Position numbers and translations under genes: made by a program. Positions 40,214-49,501 of a stretch of 64,000 bases of DNA are shown piece after piece. Location of the stretch: assembly GCF_009451885.1 (NCBI RefSeq), contig NZ_WIAO01000003.1:186001-250000 (forward strand). Reading direction: 5' to 3'. The stretch comes from Glycomyces albidus. Its GTDB lineage: Bacteria; Actinomycetota; Actinomycetes; Mycobacteriales; Micromonosporaceae. The notes under the pieces are model-generated. The model was not told the DNA's origin and made no database searches. It was given only the letters and a program-made list of their open reading frames with translations. Within the stretch, counting starts at the first letter, position 1; the number at the start of each line of letters is the position of its first letter.

Positions 40214-41675
40214 CCCCAGCGGATTCCTCGAGCACCAGCGCGAGGTGCCGAAGAAGCGCCCGATCCCGGTGCGCATCCTCGACAACCGCGAGGTGTACAC
40301 CCGCACGACGAACGAGCTGGTGAAGGCTCAGGCGTCGCGCTGCATGGACTGCGGCATCCCGTTCTGCCACAACGGGTGCCCCCTCGGGAACCGGATTCCC
40401 GAGTGGAACGACCTGGCCCGCACCGACCGGTGGGGCGCGGCGATCGAGCAGCTGCACGCGACGAACAACTTCCCGGAGTTCACCGGGCGGCTGTGCCCGG
40501 CGCCGTGCGAGGCCGCGTGCGTGCTCGGCATCGGGGACGACCCGGTGACGATCAAGAACATCGAGGTCGAGATCATCGACCGGGCCTTCGACGACGGCAA
40601 CGTCGAGCCGCGCCCGGCCGCGTTCGCGACCGGCAAGTCGGTGGCGGTCGTCGGCTCCGGCCCGGCCGGCCTGGCCGCGGCCCAGCAGCTCGCCCGCGCG
40701 GGCCATTCGGTGACGGTGTACGAGCGCGACGACGCCCCCGGCGGGCTCCTGCGCTACGGCATCCCGGACTTCAAGCTGGAGAAGCACCACATCGACCGCC
40801 GCGTGGCCCAGATGGAGGCCGAGGGCGTCGAGTTCCTGTGCGACGTGAACGTCGGCGTCGACTTGAGCGCCGCCGATCTGCGCGAGCGCCACGACGCGGT
40901 GGTGCTGGCCGTGGGCGCGCTCGAGGGCCGCGAGACCGACCAGCCCGGCCGCGAGCTCGCGGGGATCCACCAGGCGATGGAGCACCTGGTGGGCGCCAAC
41001 CAGGTGGTGGCGGGCAAGGCCCCGTTCGCGCCGATCGACGCCAAGGGCAAGCACGTGGTCATCATCGGCGGCGGCGACACCGGCGCGGACTGCCTGGGCG
41101 TGGCCCACCGGCAGGGCGCGGCCTCGGTCCGCCAGCTCGACCTGTACCCGATGCCGCCGGCCGACCGGGATGCCGAGAAGGACCCGTGGCCGACCTGGCC
41201 GGTCATCGTCCGCAACTACCCGGCCCACGAAGAGGGCGGGGAGCGCGACTACGGTTCGGCCGCGGCCGAGTTCATCGGCGACCAGCACGGGCACGTCCGC
41301 CAGATGCGCCTGTCCGAGGTCCGGGTCGACAAGTCCCAGGGCCGCCGCGACGTGATCCCGGTGCCGGGCACCGAGCGGGTCGTCCCCGCGGACCTGGTCC
41401 TGCTGGCGATCGGCTTCGCCGGGACCGAGGACCAGCCGCTGCTGCGGCAGCTCGGCATCGAACGGACGCGGCGCAACGTGATCGACTGCGGCGAGGACTG
41501 GCAGACGGACGCGCCCGGCGTGTTCGTCGCGGGGGACGCCCACCGGGGCGCCTCGCTCATCGTGTGGGCGATCGCCGAGGGCCGCGCCGCGGCCGCCGCG
41601 GCGCACCGCTACCTCGGCGGCCAGACGGCGCTTCCGGCGCCCGTCACCGCGTCCGCACAGCCGCTCGCGGCATAA
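40206..41675 (+). CDS. gltD: Glutamate synthase, small subunit
   Basis: 489 residues. Two N-terminal 4Fe-4S cysteine clusters ([17 protein letters not shown] and [12 protein letters not shown]), the FAD motif ([21 protein letters not shown]) and the NADPH motif ([15 protein letters not shown]) are present. It feeds electrons from NADPH to GltB. It is coupled to gltB by an eight-base overlap. The stop codon begins the long inverted repeat at 41674. Confidence 0.97.
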
Positions 41676-41768
41676 ATGCAATAGGCGGAATTGAGCGCAG
41701 TAAATGCGTTGGGGCGCGCGTGCCCCGGACGCACTGCGCTCAATTCCGCCTACGCTCTTTTTGCATTT
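41674..41768. repeat. 95-base imperfect inverted repeat after gltD
   Basis: Outer arms AAATGCAA (41674-41681) and TTGCATTT (41761-41768) enclose perfect 19-base arms (41683-41701 and 41733-41751: AGGCGGAATTGAGCGCAGT and its complement). These enclose further TGCGT/ACGCA and GGGGC/GCCCC pairing. The right side has eight extra bases (ACGCTCTT). It can fold into a single long hairpin and could end gltBD transcription, but it is far larger and more AT-rich than the other terminators here, so a MITE-like remnant is also possible. Confidence 0.7.
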
Positions 41769-41843
41769 CCGGTGCGGTGAATTCCAGCTCTCAACTGCGG
41801 TGACCCCGTGAGTGCGAGTGAGCGTCCGATATAACATCGCAGG

Positions 41844-43253
41844 GTGACTCGTAGAGCTAAAATCGTCTGCACCATCGGGCCTGCGACCGCCACGCCCGAG
41901 CGCATGGCCGGCCTGATCGACGCTGGTATGAACGTCGCCCGCATGAACTTCTCCCACGGCGCCCAAGCCGACCACGAGGCCGTGTACCAGATGGTGCGCG
42001 AGGCCGCCGCGGCCGCCGGGAAGCCCGTCGCGATCCTCGCCGACATGCAGGGCCCCAAGATCCGCCTCGGCACCTTCGCCAACGGCTCGGAGCAGTGGAA
42101 CGCCGGCGACCGGATCAAGATCACCTCCGACGACGTCGAGGGCACCCACGACCGCGTCTCCTGCACGTACAAGAAGCTGCCGGGCGAGGTCTCCAAGGGC
42201 GACCGCCTCCTGGTCGACGACGGCAAGCTGGCGCTCGAAGTGCTCGGCGCCGACGACACCGACGTGGAGTGCCTGGTCGTCGAGGGCGGCCCGGTCTCGA
42301 ACAACAAGGGCCTGTCCCTGCCGAACGTGGCGATCTCCGTCCCGGCGCTGTCCGAGAAGGACATCTCGGACATGAAGTTCGCCCTGAACCTCGGCGTGGA
42401 CCTCATCGCGATGTCGTTCGTGCGCACCCCCGACGACGTGCGCCTGGGCCACAAGGTCATGGACGAGGTCGGCGTGCGCCGCCCGATCATCGCGAAGGTC
42501 GAGAAGCCCGAGGCCGTCGCGCGCCTCGAGGAGATCGTCCTGGCCTTCGACGGCGTCATGGTCGCCCGCGGCGACCTGGGCGTCGAGATGCCCCTCGACG
42601 AGGTCCCGATCGTGCAGAAGGAGATCGTGCGCCTCTGCCGCGAGAACGCGAAGCCGGTCATCGTCGCCACCCAGATGCTCGACTCGATGATCGAGAACGC
42701 GCGCCCGACCCGCGCCGAGGTCTCCGACGTCGCCAACGCGGTCCTCGACGGCACCGACGCCGTGATGCTCTCCGGCGAGACCTCGGTCGGCAAGTACCCG
42801 ATCGGCACCGTCCGGACCATGGCGAAGATCGTGGAGACCACCGAGTGCGGCCCCATCGGCCTGCGCGAGCTGCTCCACGACCCGAAGACGAAGTCCGGCG
42901 CGGTCACCCACGCGGCGGCGGAGATCGCCGACGCGATCGGCGCGAAGGCCCTCGTCGCGTTCACCCAGACCGGTGACACCGTCAAGCGCCTGGCCCGCCT
43001 CAAGCCGGACCGCCCGATCTACGGCCTGACCCCGATCGAGTCGGTCCGCAACCAGATGGCCCTCTCGTGGGGCACCGACTCGTACCTGGTCGAGCACGTC
43101 GACCACACCGACCAGATGTTCCAGCTCGTCGACAAGACCCTGCAGGAGCACCACCTGGCCGCTCCCGGCGACCTCGTCGTCATCGTGGCGGGCACCCCGG
43201 CGGGCACGCCGGGTTCGACCAACACGGTCCGGGTCCACCAGATCGGCTCGTAG
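41844..43253 (+). CDS. pyk: Pyruvate kinase
   Basis: 469 residues; converts phosphoenolpyruvate and ADP to pyruvate and ATP. Seen are RRAKIVCTIGPATATPERM, MNVARMNFSHG, the K+/Mg2+ site IIAKVEKPEAVARLEEI, and the signature GVMVARGDLGVEMPLDEV. The GTG at 41844 has TATAAC eight bases upstream, so it may be leaderless or nearly so. The next gene starts immediately after the stop. Confidence 0.96.
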   Translation: MTRRAKIVCTIGPATATPERMAGLIDAGMNVARMNFSHGAQADHEAVYQMVREAAAAAGKPVAILADMQGPKIRLGTFANGSEQWNAGDRIKITSDDVEGTHDRVSCTYKKLPGEVSKGDRLLVDDGKLALEVLGADDTDVECLVVEGGPVSNNKGLSLPNVAISVPALSEKDISDMKFALNLGVDLIAMSFVRTPDDVRLGHKVMDEVGVRRPIIAKVEKPEAVARLEEIVLAFDGVMVARGDLGVEMPLDEVPIVQKEIVRLCRENAKPVIVATQMLDSMIENARPTRAEVSDVANAVLDGTDAVMLSGETSVGKYPIGTVRTMAKIVETTECGPIGLRELLHDPKTKSGAVTHAAAEIADAIGAKALVAFTQTGDTVKRLARLKPDRPIYGLTPIESVRNQMALSWGTDSYLVEHVDHTDQMFQLVDKTLQEHHLAAPGDLVVIVAGTPAGTPGSTNTVRVHQIGS

Positions 43254-44147
43254 ATGGTCGAGGTCCTCGTGGGACAGGACGCCGTGGACTCGCTCCTCGG
43301 CGTCCTGGACCTGGAGCGCATCGACACCGGCCTGTTCCGCGGGCCGCGCGCCGAGGTCGGCCTCCAGCGGGTCTTCGGCGGCCAGGTCGCCGGCCAGGCC
43401 CTGGTCGCGGCCGGGCGCACCGTCCCGGCCGACCGCCGGGTCCACTCGCTGCACGGCTACTTCGTGCGCCCGGGCGACTCCACCAAGCCGATCATCTACC
43501 AGGTCGAGAACATCCGCGACGGCCGCTCCTTCTCGGTGCGCCGCACGGTCGCCCTCCAGGGCGGGCAGATGATCTTCTTCATGTCGGCGTCGTTCCACAC
43601 CGGCGAGCCGGGCCTGGAGCACACCGACCCGGCCCCGGACGACCTGCCGGACCCCGAGTCGATCCCGCCCCTGAGCGAGCAGCTCAAGTCGCACCCGGAC
43701 CGGCTCGGCATGTGGGCGCGCGTGCCCCGGCCGATCGACGTGCGGTACATCGGCGGCTCGGGCTTCTCCGCCTCCGGCGAGCGCCCGGCCCTGGAGCGGC
43801 AGCGGGTGTGGATGAAGGCCGACGGGGTCCTCCCGGACGACCCGCTCATCCACATCTGCGTCCTGACGTACGCCTCCGACCTGACGCTGCTGGACTCGGT
43901 CCTGTCCCGCCACGGCGCGGTGTGGGGCCCCGGCGGCTACCTCGGGACGAGCCTGGACCACGCGCTGTGGTTCCACCGGCCGTTCCGGTTCGACGACTGG
44001 ATCCTCTACGACTCGGTCTCCCCGACCGCGGCCGACGGCCGCGGCCTGGCCCAGGGCCGGTTCTTCGACGCCTCGGGCGTGCACATCGCCTCCGCGACCC
44101 AGGAGGGCCTGCTGCGGCAGACCCCCGAATCCCCCGGCGTTCCGTAG
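43254..44147 (+). CDS. tesB: Acyl-CoA thioesterase II
   Basis: 297 residues, two hot-dog domains. The N-terminal LQRVFGGQVAGQALVAA and HSLHGYFVRPGDSTKPIIY are the TesB signatures; the C-terminal domain has LGTSLDHALWFHRPFRFDDWILY with the catalytic-site aspartate region. It releases fatty acids from acyl-CoA. It begins directly after the pyk stop with no gap, so translation is probably coupled. Its stop codon lies inside a small tandem repeat. Confidence 0.93.
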   Translation: MVEVLVGQDAVDSLLGVLDLERIDTGLFRGPRAEVGLQRVFGGQVAGQALVAAGRTVPADRRVHSLHGYFVRPGDSTKPIIYQVENIRDGRSFSVRRTVALQGGQMIFFMSASFHTGEPGLEHTDPAPDDLPDPESIPPLSEQLKSHPDRLGMWARVPRPIDVRYIGGSGFSASGERPALERQRVWMKADGVLPDDPLIHICVLTYASDLTLLDSVLSRHGAVWGPGGYLGTSLDHALWFHRPFRFDDWILYDSVSPTAADGRGLAQGRFFDASGVHIASATQEGLLRQTPESPGVP

Positions 44148-44203
44148 CGGCGGGGTCCCGTAGCGGCCCGGTCTTGAAGCGACCCCGTCCCGTGGCGGCC
44201 CGG
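44139..44203 (+). repeat. Three copies of a 17-bp repeat spanning the tesB stop
   Basis: GTTCCGTAGCGGCGGGG (44139), GTCCCGTAGCGGCCCGG (44155) and GTCCCGTGGCGGCCCGG (44187) match the consensus GTYCCGTRGCGGCSSGG. The first two abut; the third is 15 bases further on. The first contains the tesB TAG stop. Confidence 0.65.
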
Positions 44204-44243
44204 TCGCGGCGTCCCGCAGATCAGGACGCCCTTCACCGACAGT

Positions 44244-44290
44244 GACCGACCCCCTTGAGACCGATTTCACCGGTTTCAAGGGGGTCGGTC
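44244..44290 (+). terminator. Terminator after tesB
   Basis: A 20-base stem (44244-44263 with 44271-44290) has one G-U pair and a seven-base loop (ATTTCAC). It ends the pyk-tesB transcript. Confidence 0.8.
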
Positions 44291-44407
44291 CTGGTAATAG
44301 GTGAATGTTATGGTCGGCGTTCGTCCCCGGTACCGACCCCCATCGTCCGCGCCGGTCTTGCCCGACCGGCGAGTCCCTGCCCGGAGCACATTGCGGAGAC
44401 CGAATAG

Positions 44408-46588
44408 ATGCGTCTGACCAACGCGGAGCCAACGGCGACGCCCTCGGGCGGAGCCCCCATACAGGAAGCGGCCGACCCACCGGCCGCGCGAGCGAAGACC
44501 CCCAGTGCGCGCCCCAGCCACTGGAGACCGGACATCGAGGGCCTCAGGGCCCTGGCCGTCGGCGCCGTCATCGCGGCGCACATCGGCTTCCCTTACGCAG
44601 CGGGCGGTTTCACCGGCGTCGACGTCTTCTTCGTCATCTCCGGCTTCCTCATCACCTCCCTGCTGCTGCGCGAGATGGACCGGACCGGCCGGATCTCGAT
44701 CGCCGGCTTCTACGCCCGCCGCGCCGTGCGCCTGCTGCCCGCCGCCGCCATCGTCCTCGCCGCGACGCTCGCGGCGGCCTGGATGTGGCTGCCGCGCACC
44801 CGCCTGCCCGACATCGCCACCGACGCCGCGGCCGCCGCGCTCAACGTCGTCAACATCCGCCTCGCCCGCGAAGGCACCGACTACCTCAACGCCGACGCCG
44901 CCCCCTCACCGCTCCAGCACTTCTGGTCCCTCGCGGTCGAGGAGCAGTTCTACATCGTCTGGCCGCTGCTGCTGCTCGCGGTCGCCCTCCTCGCCCGCCG
45001 CATCTGGGGCGGGCGCTTCGCGAACGCCGGCCACCTGCGCCGGCGCCGCACCGCCCTCGTCGCGATCGTCCTGATCGCCGTCGGCGCCGGCTCGCTCTAC
45101 CTCAGCGCCACGCGGTCCGACCCCGACCCCGTCTGGTCCTACTTCGGCATCCACACGCGCGCATGGGAACTCGCCGCCGGCGCGGGCGTCGCCGTGGCCG
45201 CGGACCGCCTGCGCCGGCTCCCGGCCTGGGCCGCCGCGCCGCTCTCGTGGGCCGGCCTCGGCCTCGTCGTCGCCTCCGTGCTCCTCATCGACGAGCGCAC
45301 CACCTTCCCCGGCACCGCCGCGGCCCTCCCCGTCGCCGGCACCGCGCTCGTCATCGCCGCCGGCTGCGCCCCGCACCGCTTCGGCGCCACCGCCCTCCTC
45401 GGCATCGCACCGGCCCAGTACGTCGGGAAGATCTCCTACGGCCTGTACCTGTGGCACTGGCCGCTGATCATGATCGGCCCCGCGATCCTCGGCCTCGGCG
45501 AGCCGCGCCTGCGCCACTACCTGCTGCTCATGGCCGCCGCGTTCATCCTCGCCGTCGTCACGTTCCATTTGGTGGAGAACCCGATCCGCACCCGCCGCTC
45601 GCTCGTCCAGGTGCCCTCGCGGGCGCTCGCCATGGGCGGCGGGCTCATCACCGCCGCGCTGGCCCTGTCGATCCTGGCCTCGCTCCAGCCGATGCCGGTC
45701 GCCTCCAACGAGGAGGCCGCCGAGATCACCGGCAACGACTCGACCGTGTGGGAGCTCCTCGACGACTCCTCCGACGTCGACACCGTCCCGGTGAACCTCA
45801 CCCCGTCCATCGAGGACGCCACCTTGGACACGCCGGCGCTGTACGAGGACGGCTGCCAGGTCGACCGCGACGACCCGAACGTGAACGAGGACTGCTGGTA
45901 CGGCGACCCCGACGGCGAGAAGACCGTCGTCCTGTTCGGCGACTCCCATGCCGCCCAGTGGTTCCCGGCGCTCAACCAGGTCGCCGAGGCGTCGGGCTGG
46001 CGGCTGCTGGTCATGACCAAGTCGAACTGCTCGGTCCCCGAGGTCGACACGTACGACCCGGTCCTCGAGCGCGAGTACACCGAGTGCCCCGAGTGGAAGG
46101 ACGGCGTCTTCGACCTGCTCGAGGAGGTCGAGCCCGACGTGGTCGTCGCGACCGCGCTCGACGAGAAGGAGATCATCGCCGACGACCCCGCCCAGGCGTG
46201 GACGGACGGCTGGGTCGCGTCGGTCGAACGCCTCCAGGACACCGGCGCCGAGGTCTACTACCTCGCCGACTCTCCCGACGTCGGCAACAACGTCCCCGAC
46301 TGCCTCGGCAGCAACCCCCAGAACGCCAGCGTCTGCGTCGGCGACCTCGACGAGTCCGTCATCGATCCCGAACGGCGCGAGGCGACCATCGAGGCGGTCG
46401 CCGACGCCGGCGCCGAAGTGGTCGACCCGATCCCGTGGCTCTGCGACGTCGAGCAGGGCACCTGCCCGGTCGTCGTCGGCAACCTCCTGGTCTACCGCGA
46501 CTCCAACCACTTGACCGCCCGCTTCGTCGCCGAACTCATCCCGCAGCTCGCGACCGCGATCCCGCTCGAACCCGCCCAGTCGCAGTAA
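44408..46588 (+). CDS. Acyltransferase 3 (OafA-type) with C-terminal SGNH domain
   Basis: 726 residues. A polar N-terminus is followed by about ten membrane helices of the acyltransferase-3 family, with the conserved RPDIEGLRALAV start, the AAHIGFPYAAGGFTGVDVFFVISGF loop, and FWSLAVEEQFYIVWP. After about residue 430 comes an external SGNH esterase-like domain: VVLFGDSHAAQWFPALNQVAE (Ser block) and RDSNHLTARFVAEL (Asp-His block). Such proteins O-acetylate cell-wall or surface polysaccharides. A promoter-like TATGGT lies at 44308-44313. Confidence 0.92.
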   Translation: MRLTNAEPTATPSGGAPIQEAADPPAARAKTPSARPSHWRPDIEGLRALAVGAVIAAHIGFPYAAGGFTGVDVFFVISGFLITSLLLREMDRTGRISIAGFYARRAVRLLPAAAIVLAATLAAAWMWLPRTRLPDIATDAAAAALNVVNIRLAREGTDYLNADAAPSPLQHFWSLAVEEQFYIVWPLLLLAVALLARRIWGGRFANAGHLRRRRTALVAIVLIAVGAGSLYLSATRSDPDPVWSYFGIHTRAWELAAGAGVAVAADRLRRLPAWAAAPLSWAGLGLVVASVLLIDERTTFPGTAAALPVAGTALVIAAGCAPHRFGATALLGIAPAQYVGKISYGLYLWHWPLIMIGPAILGLGEPRLRHYLLLMAAAFILAVVTFHLVENPIRTRRSLVQVPSRALAMGGGLITAALALSILASLQPMPVASNEEAAEITGNDSTVWELLDDSSDVDTVPVNLTPSIEDATLDTPALYEDGCQVDRDDPNVNEDCWYGDPDGEKTVVLFGDSHAAQWFPALNQVAEASGWRLLVMTKSNCSVPEVDTYDPVLEREYTECPEWKDGVFDLLEEVEPDVVVATALDEKEIIADDPAQAWTDGWVASVERLQDTGAEVYYLADSPDVGNNVPDCLGSNPQNASVCVGDLDESVIDPERREATIEAVADAGAEVVDPIPWLCDVEQGTCPVVVGNLLVYRDSNHLTARFVAELIPQLATAIPLEPAQSQ

Positions 46589-46610
46589 CAAACTGCACAG
46601 ACAGGTCCCC

Positions 46611-46650
46611 GAGGTGAGCCTGCAGCCGGAACCGGCTGTAGGCTCACCTC
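46611..46650 (+). terminator. Terminator after the acyltransferase gene
   Basis: A 19-base stem with one mismatch (46611-46629 with 46632-46650) is followed by ATTTCCT. Confidence 0.8.
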
Positions 46651-46693
46651 ATTTCCTCAGCGGCACAGTGCAAGTGGCACATAAGGAGTCACC

Positions 46694-47881
46694 ATGGAGC
46701 GCGTCGCGCCCTGGCTCAGGGCCGTCAACACGGTCTTCACCCCCGCCATCGCCGGCCGGCGCAAGAAGGTCGACCGCCTCATCGAGCGGGCCGTCCGCGA
46801 AGCCGAGGGCCGCACCGGATCCACCGCCCACGGCGAAGAACACTTCGTCGAAGACCTGCGCTTCCTCCTGCGCTCCTACGCCGACACCCCCGGGCTCACC
46901 CCGCTCGGCTGGATCGGCGCCGTCCAGGAGATCACCGACCGCCTCGAGAACCGCCTGCGCATCCGCAAACTCCACGCCCTCAACCCCGAGATCGCCGACG
47001 AGCGGATCGACCGGCCGATCATCGTCACCGGCGTCCCCCGCACCGGCACCGCCGTCCTCCAGCGCCTCCTCGCCGCCCCCGCCGGCCACCGCGCGCCCCT
47101 GCTCCACGAGCTGATGCACCCCGGCCTCCCGGGCACCCCCGACGAGGACCGCCGCCGCCGCGCCGAACGCGCCGTCGAGGCCGTGCAGCGGGCCATCCCC
47201 AGCTTCAGCGGCATCTACGACATGCACCCCGACCGGCCCGACTCGTGCGTGTGGGTCCTCCCGCACGGCATCGGGCACCTCGTCCGCGTCCACCCGCCCG
47301 GCTACGTCCAGTGGATGCTCGACCGCGACTACACCCCCGACTACCGCTACCTCAAGGAGACGCTCCAGGTCCTCCAGCACGGCGCCGCCCGCCGCCGCTG
47401 GGTCCTGCGCGCCCCCGCGCACCTGTGGAACCTCGGCGCCCTCATGAAGACCTTCCCGGACGCCCAGGTCGTGTGGACCCACCGCGACCCGGCCGTCGCA
47501 CTCGCCTCCCTGTGCTCGATGACCGAGACCGCCATGGCCCTCAACACCACCGAGGCCGACCCGAAGGACATCGGCCGCATGTGGCTGGGGCTGCTGGCCA
47601 CCGGCGTCGACCGCGCCCGCACCGAACGCTCCCGGCTCCCCGCCTACACCGTCGTCGACGTGCCCTACCGGCACCTCACCGGCGAAGCGCGCCACCAGGT
47701 CCCGGCGCTCTTCGAGCGCCTCGGCCTCCGATGGGGACCGGACGAGCGCGCCGCCCTCGAGTCCGCGCTCGCCTCACGCCCCCGCGACCACCGCTACGAC
47801 CTCGCCCGCTACGGGCTCGGCAGCGCCGAAGTCGACCACGCGCTGGCCGACTACAAGCGCATCTACGGCGCCTTCCTGTAG
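46694..47881 (+). CDS. Sulfotransferase-family protein
   Basis: 395 residues. The 5'-phosphosulfate loop is VTGVPRTGTAVLQRLL, and the 3'-phosphate region is AQVVWTHRDPAVALASLCSM, as in PAPS-dependent sulfotransferases of the large bacterial subfamily. The protein is cytoplasmic with no signal. It would move a sulfate from PAPS to an unknown acceptor, possibly a lipid or glycan. It converges on a GNAT gene, with 11 bases between stops. Confidence 0.85.
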   Translation: MERVAPWLRAVNTVFTPAIAGRRKKVDRLIERAVREAEGRTGSTAHGEEHFVEDLRFLLRSYADTPGLTPLGWIGAVQEITDRLENRLRIRKLHALNPEIADERIDRPIIVTGVPRTGTAVLQRLLAAPAGHRAPLLHELMHPGLPGTPDEDRRRRAERAVEAVQRAIPSFSGIYDMHPDRPDSCVWVLPHGIGHLVRVHPPGYVQWMLDRDYTPDYRYLKETLQVLQHGAARRRWVLRAPAHLWNLGALMKTFPDAQVVWTHRDPAVALASLCSMTETAMALNTTEADPKDIGRMWLGLLATGVDRARTERSRLPAYTVVDVPYRHLTGEARHQVPALFERLGLRWGPDERAALESALASRPRDHRYDLARYGLGSAEVDHALADYKRIYGAFL

Positions 47882-47892
47882 CGGTCGGTCCG

Positions 47893-48402
47893 CTACAGCG
47901 CCAAGGCGAACGCCTGCAGCCGCACGCCGGGCAGCGGCTCCCAGTCCAGCGCCGGCTCGCGCTCGAACCCGAGCCGCCGGTAGATCCGGTGCGCGGTCGT
48001 CATGGTCTCCTGCGAGCACAGCACGATCCGCTTGGTCCCCGGCTCCGCGCGGGCCCGCTCGACGCACGCGGCGGCGAGCGCCGAACCGGCGCCGCGCCCG
48101 TGCGCGGCCGGGTCGACCGCGAGCATCCGGATCTCGGCGTCGCCCTCGCCGCCGAGCTCCATCAGCGGGCTGCCCGGGAACGCGACGGTGACGCCGCCGA
48201 GGAGCCGGTCGCCGTCGACGGCGACGAGCACCGTCGCGTTCGCGGCGCGTTCGGCCACGTCCCGCAGGTGCGGCACGTAGTCGTCCTCGAGGCCGCCGAT
48301 GAGGAACCCGCCGGTGTCGTACGAGCGGACGGTCAGCTCGCCGAGCGCGTCGTATTCGCTCGGAAGCACTTCACGGATCTGGAGCACGCTGTCTGAGGTC
48401 AC
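47893..48402 (-). CDS. GNAT-family N-acetyltransferase
   Basis: 169 residues. The acetyl-CoA-binding motif A is IRMLAVDPAAHGRGAGSALAAACV, preceded by GGVTVAFPG and followed by AHRIYRRLGFERE. The GTG at 48402 was chosen over upstream starts because the family begins at about LQIREVLPSEYDAL; a CACAAT box lies six bases before it. The acceptor substrate is unknown. Confidence 0.88.
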   Translation of the reverse strand: MTSDSVLQIREVLPSEYDALGELTVRSYDTGGFLIGGLEDDYVPHLRDVAERAANATVLVAVDGDRLLGGVTVAFPGSPLMELGGEGDAEIRMLAVDPAAHGRGAGSALAAACVERARAEPGTKRIVLCSQETMTTAHRIYRRLGFEREPALDWEPLPGVRLQAFALAL

Positions 48403-48526
48403 CCCGCGATTGTGCCGCGCGGGACCGCCACCGCACCATCGGTCGACCGACCGGGTGGTGAACCGGAACCCAACCCCCCGAACCGATACCGTGAACAACC
48501 GGTCACCGGTCCCGCCGCGAGTGAAC

Positions 48527-48532
48527 TAGGAT
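48527..48532 (+). promoter_or_regulatory. Probable -10 box of the P-loop/receptor pair
   Basis: TAGGAT lies about 75 bases upstream of the first gene of the pair, in the 205-base gap after the GNAT start. Confidence 0.45.
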
Positions 48533-48607
48533 GCACCTCACAGGACGCAGCGTCGCGTCGCCTGTGCGATCCCCGCGCCGAGTCCGCCACCCCGACAGGA
48601 CACCCCT

Positions 48608-49501
48608 ATGCCCACCGACGACACCACCGCCGCGATCCGGGAGCTGCGCGACCAGCTCACCGCCCGCAAACCCGGCGAACCACCGCCGAAGGTCCTCGCC
48701 TTCCCCGAGCGCACCGACCTCCTGCGCGACTTCCACGACAAGCTCAGGCGCCGCGCACCCGTCGCGCTCATCAACTGCCAGGAGTTCACCGAAGACCCCG
48801 TCCCCGACCTCCTCACCGAGATCAAGCGCCAGCTCATGCAGCGCTGCGAGCCCTACCCCCGGCTCCAGTTCCGCCGCCTCGAGTTCGCGCTCGCCGTCAT
48901 CGAGCAGTCGATCAACTTCAGGAACCACCGGGCCGCCCAGCGCCAGATCAAGCAGGCCGCCAAATCCACGTTCGCCCCGAACCCGGTCTCGAACACCGCC
49001 GTCGCCGAGGGCGGCGCCGTCCTCGGCCAGGTCGCGCCCGGCGCCGGCGGCATCCCCGCACTCCTCGCCGGGCTCTACCAGGCGCGCTTCCCCACCCTCT
49101 ACAGCTTCTACAAATGGTTCGGCCACCGCGACATCGGCGCCCTCGACGAACCCCTCGACTACCTCGCCAACCTCAACCTCTGGGCCCACCCCCGCGTCAC
49201 CGGCCCCGCCCGCGACGTCGAACTGCGCCGACGCGACCGCGCCCTCATCGCCGCGTTCCTCGGCGACCTCCGCTTCGCCTACGGCCGCGGCCGCCTCGCG
49301 AAGCAGCAGTGGTACTCCTGCGTCGCCCTGCTGCGCAACGCCGACGCCCACGCCGGCAGGTCCTTCGTCGCCCGGCTCACCGAGGTCACCGACCGGCTCG
49401 ACCGCGCCGAAGTCGACCCCGCCCCGTTCCTGGCCGTCACCGACGGCGAACCGCTCGAACCCGCACCCGACGACCACCCGCGAGAGGAGCGGCCGCGATG
49501 A
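48608..49501 (+). CDS. Degenerate P-loop-like protein paired with a tethered solute-binding protein
   Basis: 297 residues, no signal or membrane helix. The N-terminal layout (strand KVLAF, then PERTDLLRDFHDKLRRR, then VALINCQEF) resembles the beginning of P-loop NTPases found beside receptor-type proteins in Streptomyces, but the glycine/lysine Walker A loop is replaced by PERT, so ATP binding is doubtful. LQFRRLEFALAVIEQSI, SFYKWFGHRDIG and a C-terminal helical region (WYSCVALLRNADAHAG) follow. It overlaps the next gene by ATGA, so the two proteins probably act together. I recognise the gene-pair layout but no described function. Confidence 0.75.
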   Translation: MPTDDTTAAIRELRDQLTARKPGEPPPKVLAFPERTDLLRDFHDKLRRRAPVALINCQEFTEDPVPDLLTEIKRQLMQRCEPYPRLQFRRLEFALAVIEQSINFRNHRAAQRQIKQAAKSTFAPNPVSNTAVAEGGAVLGQVAPGAGGIPALLAGLYQARFPTLYSFYKWFGHRDIGALDEPLDYLANLNLWAHPRVTGPARDVELRRRDRALIAAFLGDLRFAYGRGRLAKQQWYSCVALLRNADAHAGRSFVARLTEVTDRLDRAEVDPAPFLAVTDGEPLEPAPDDHPREERPR

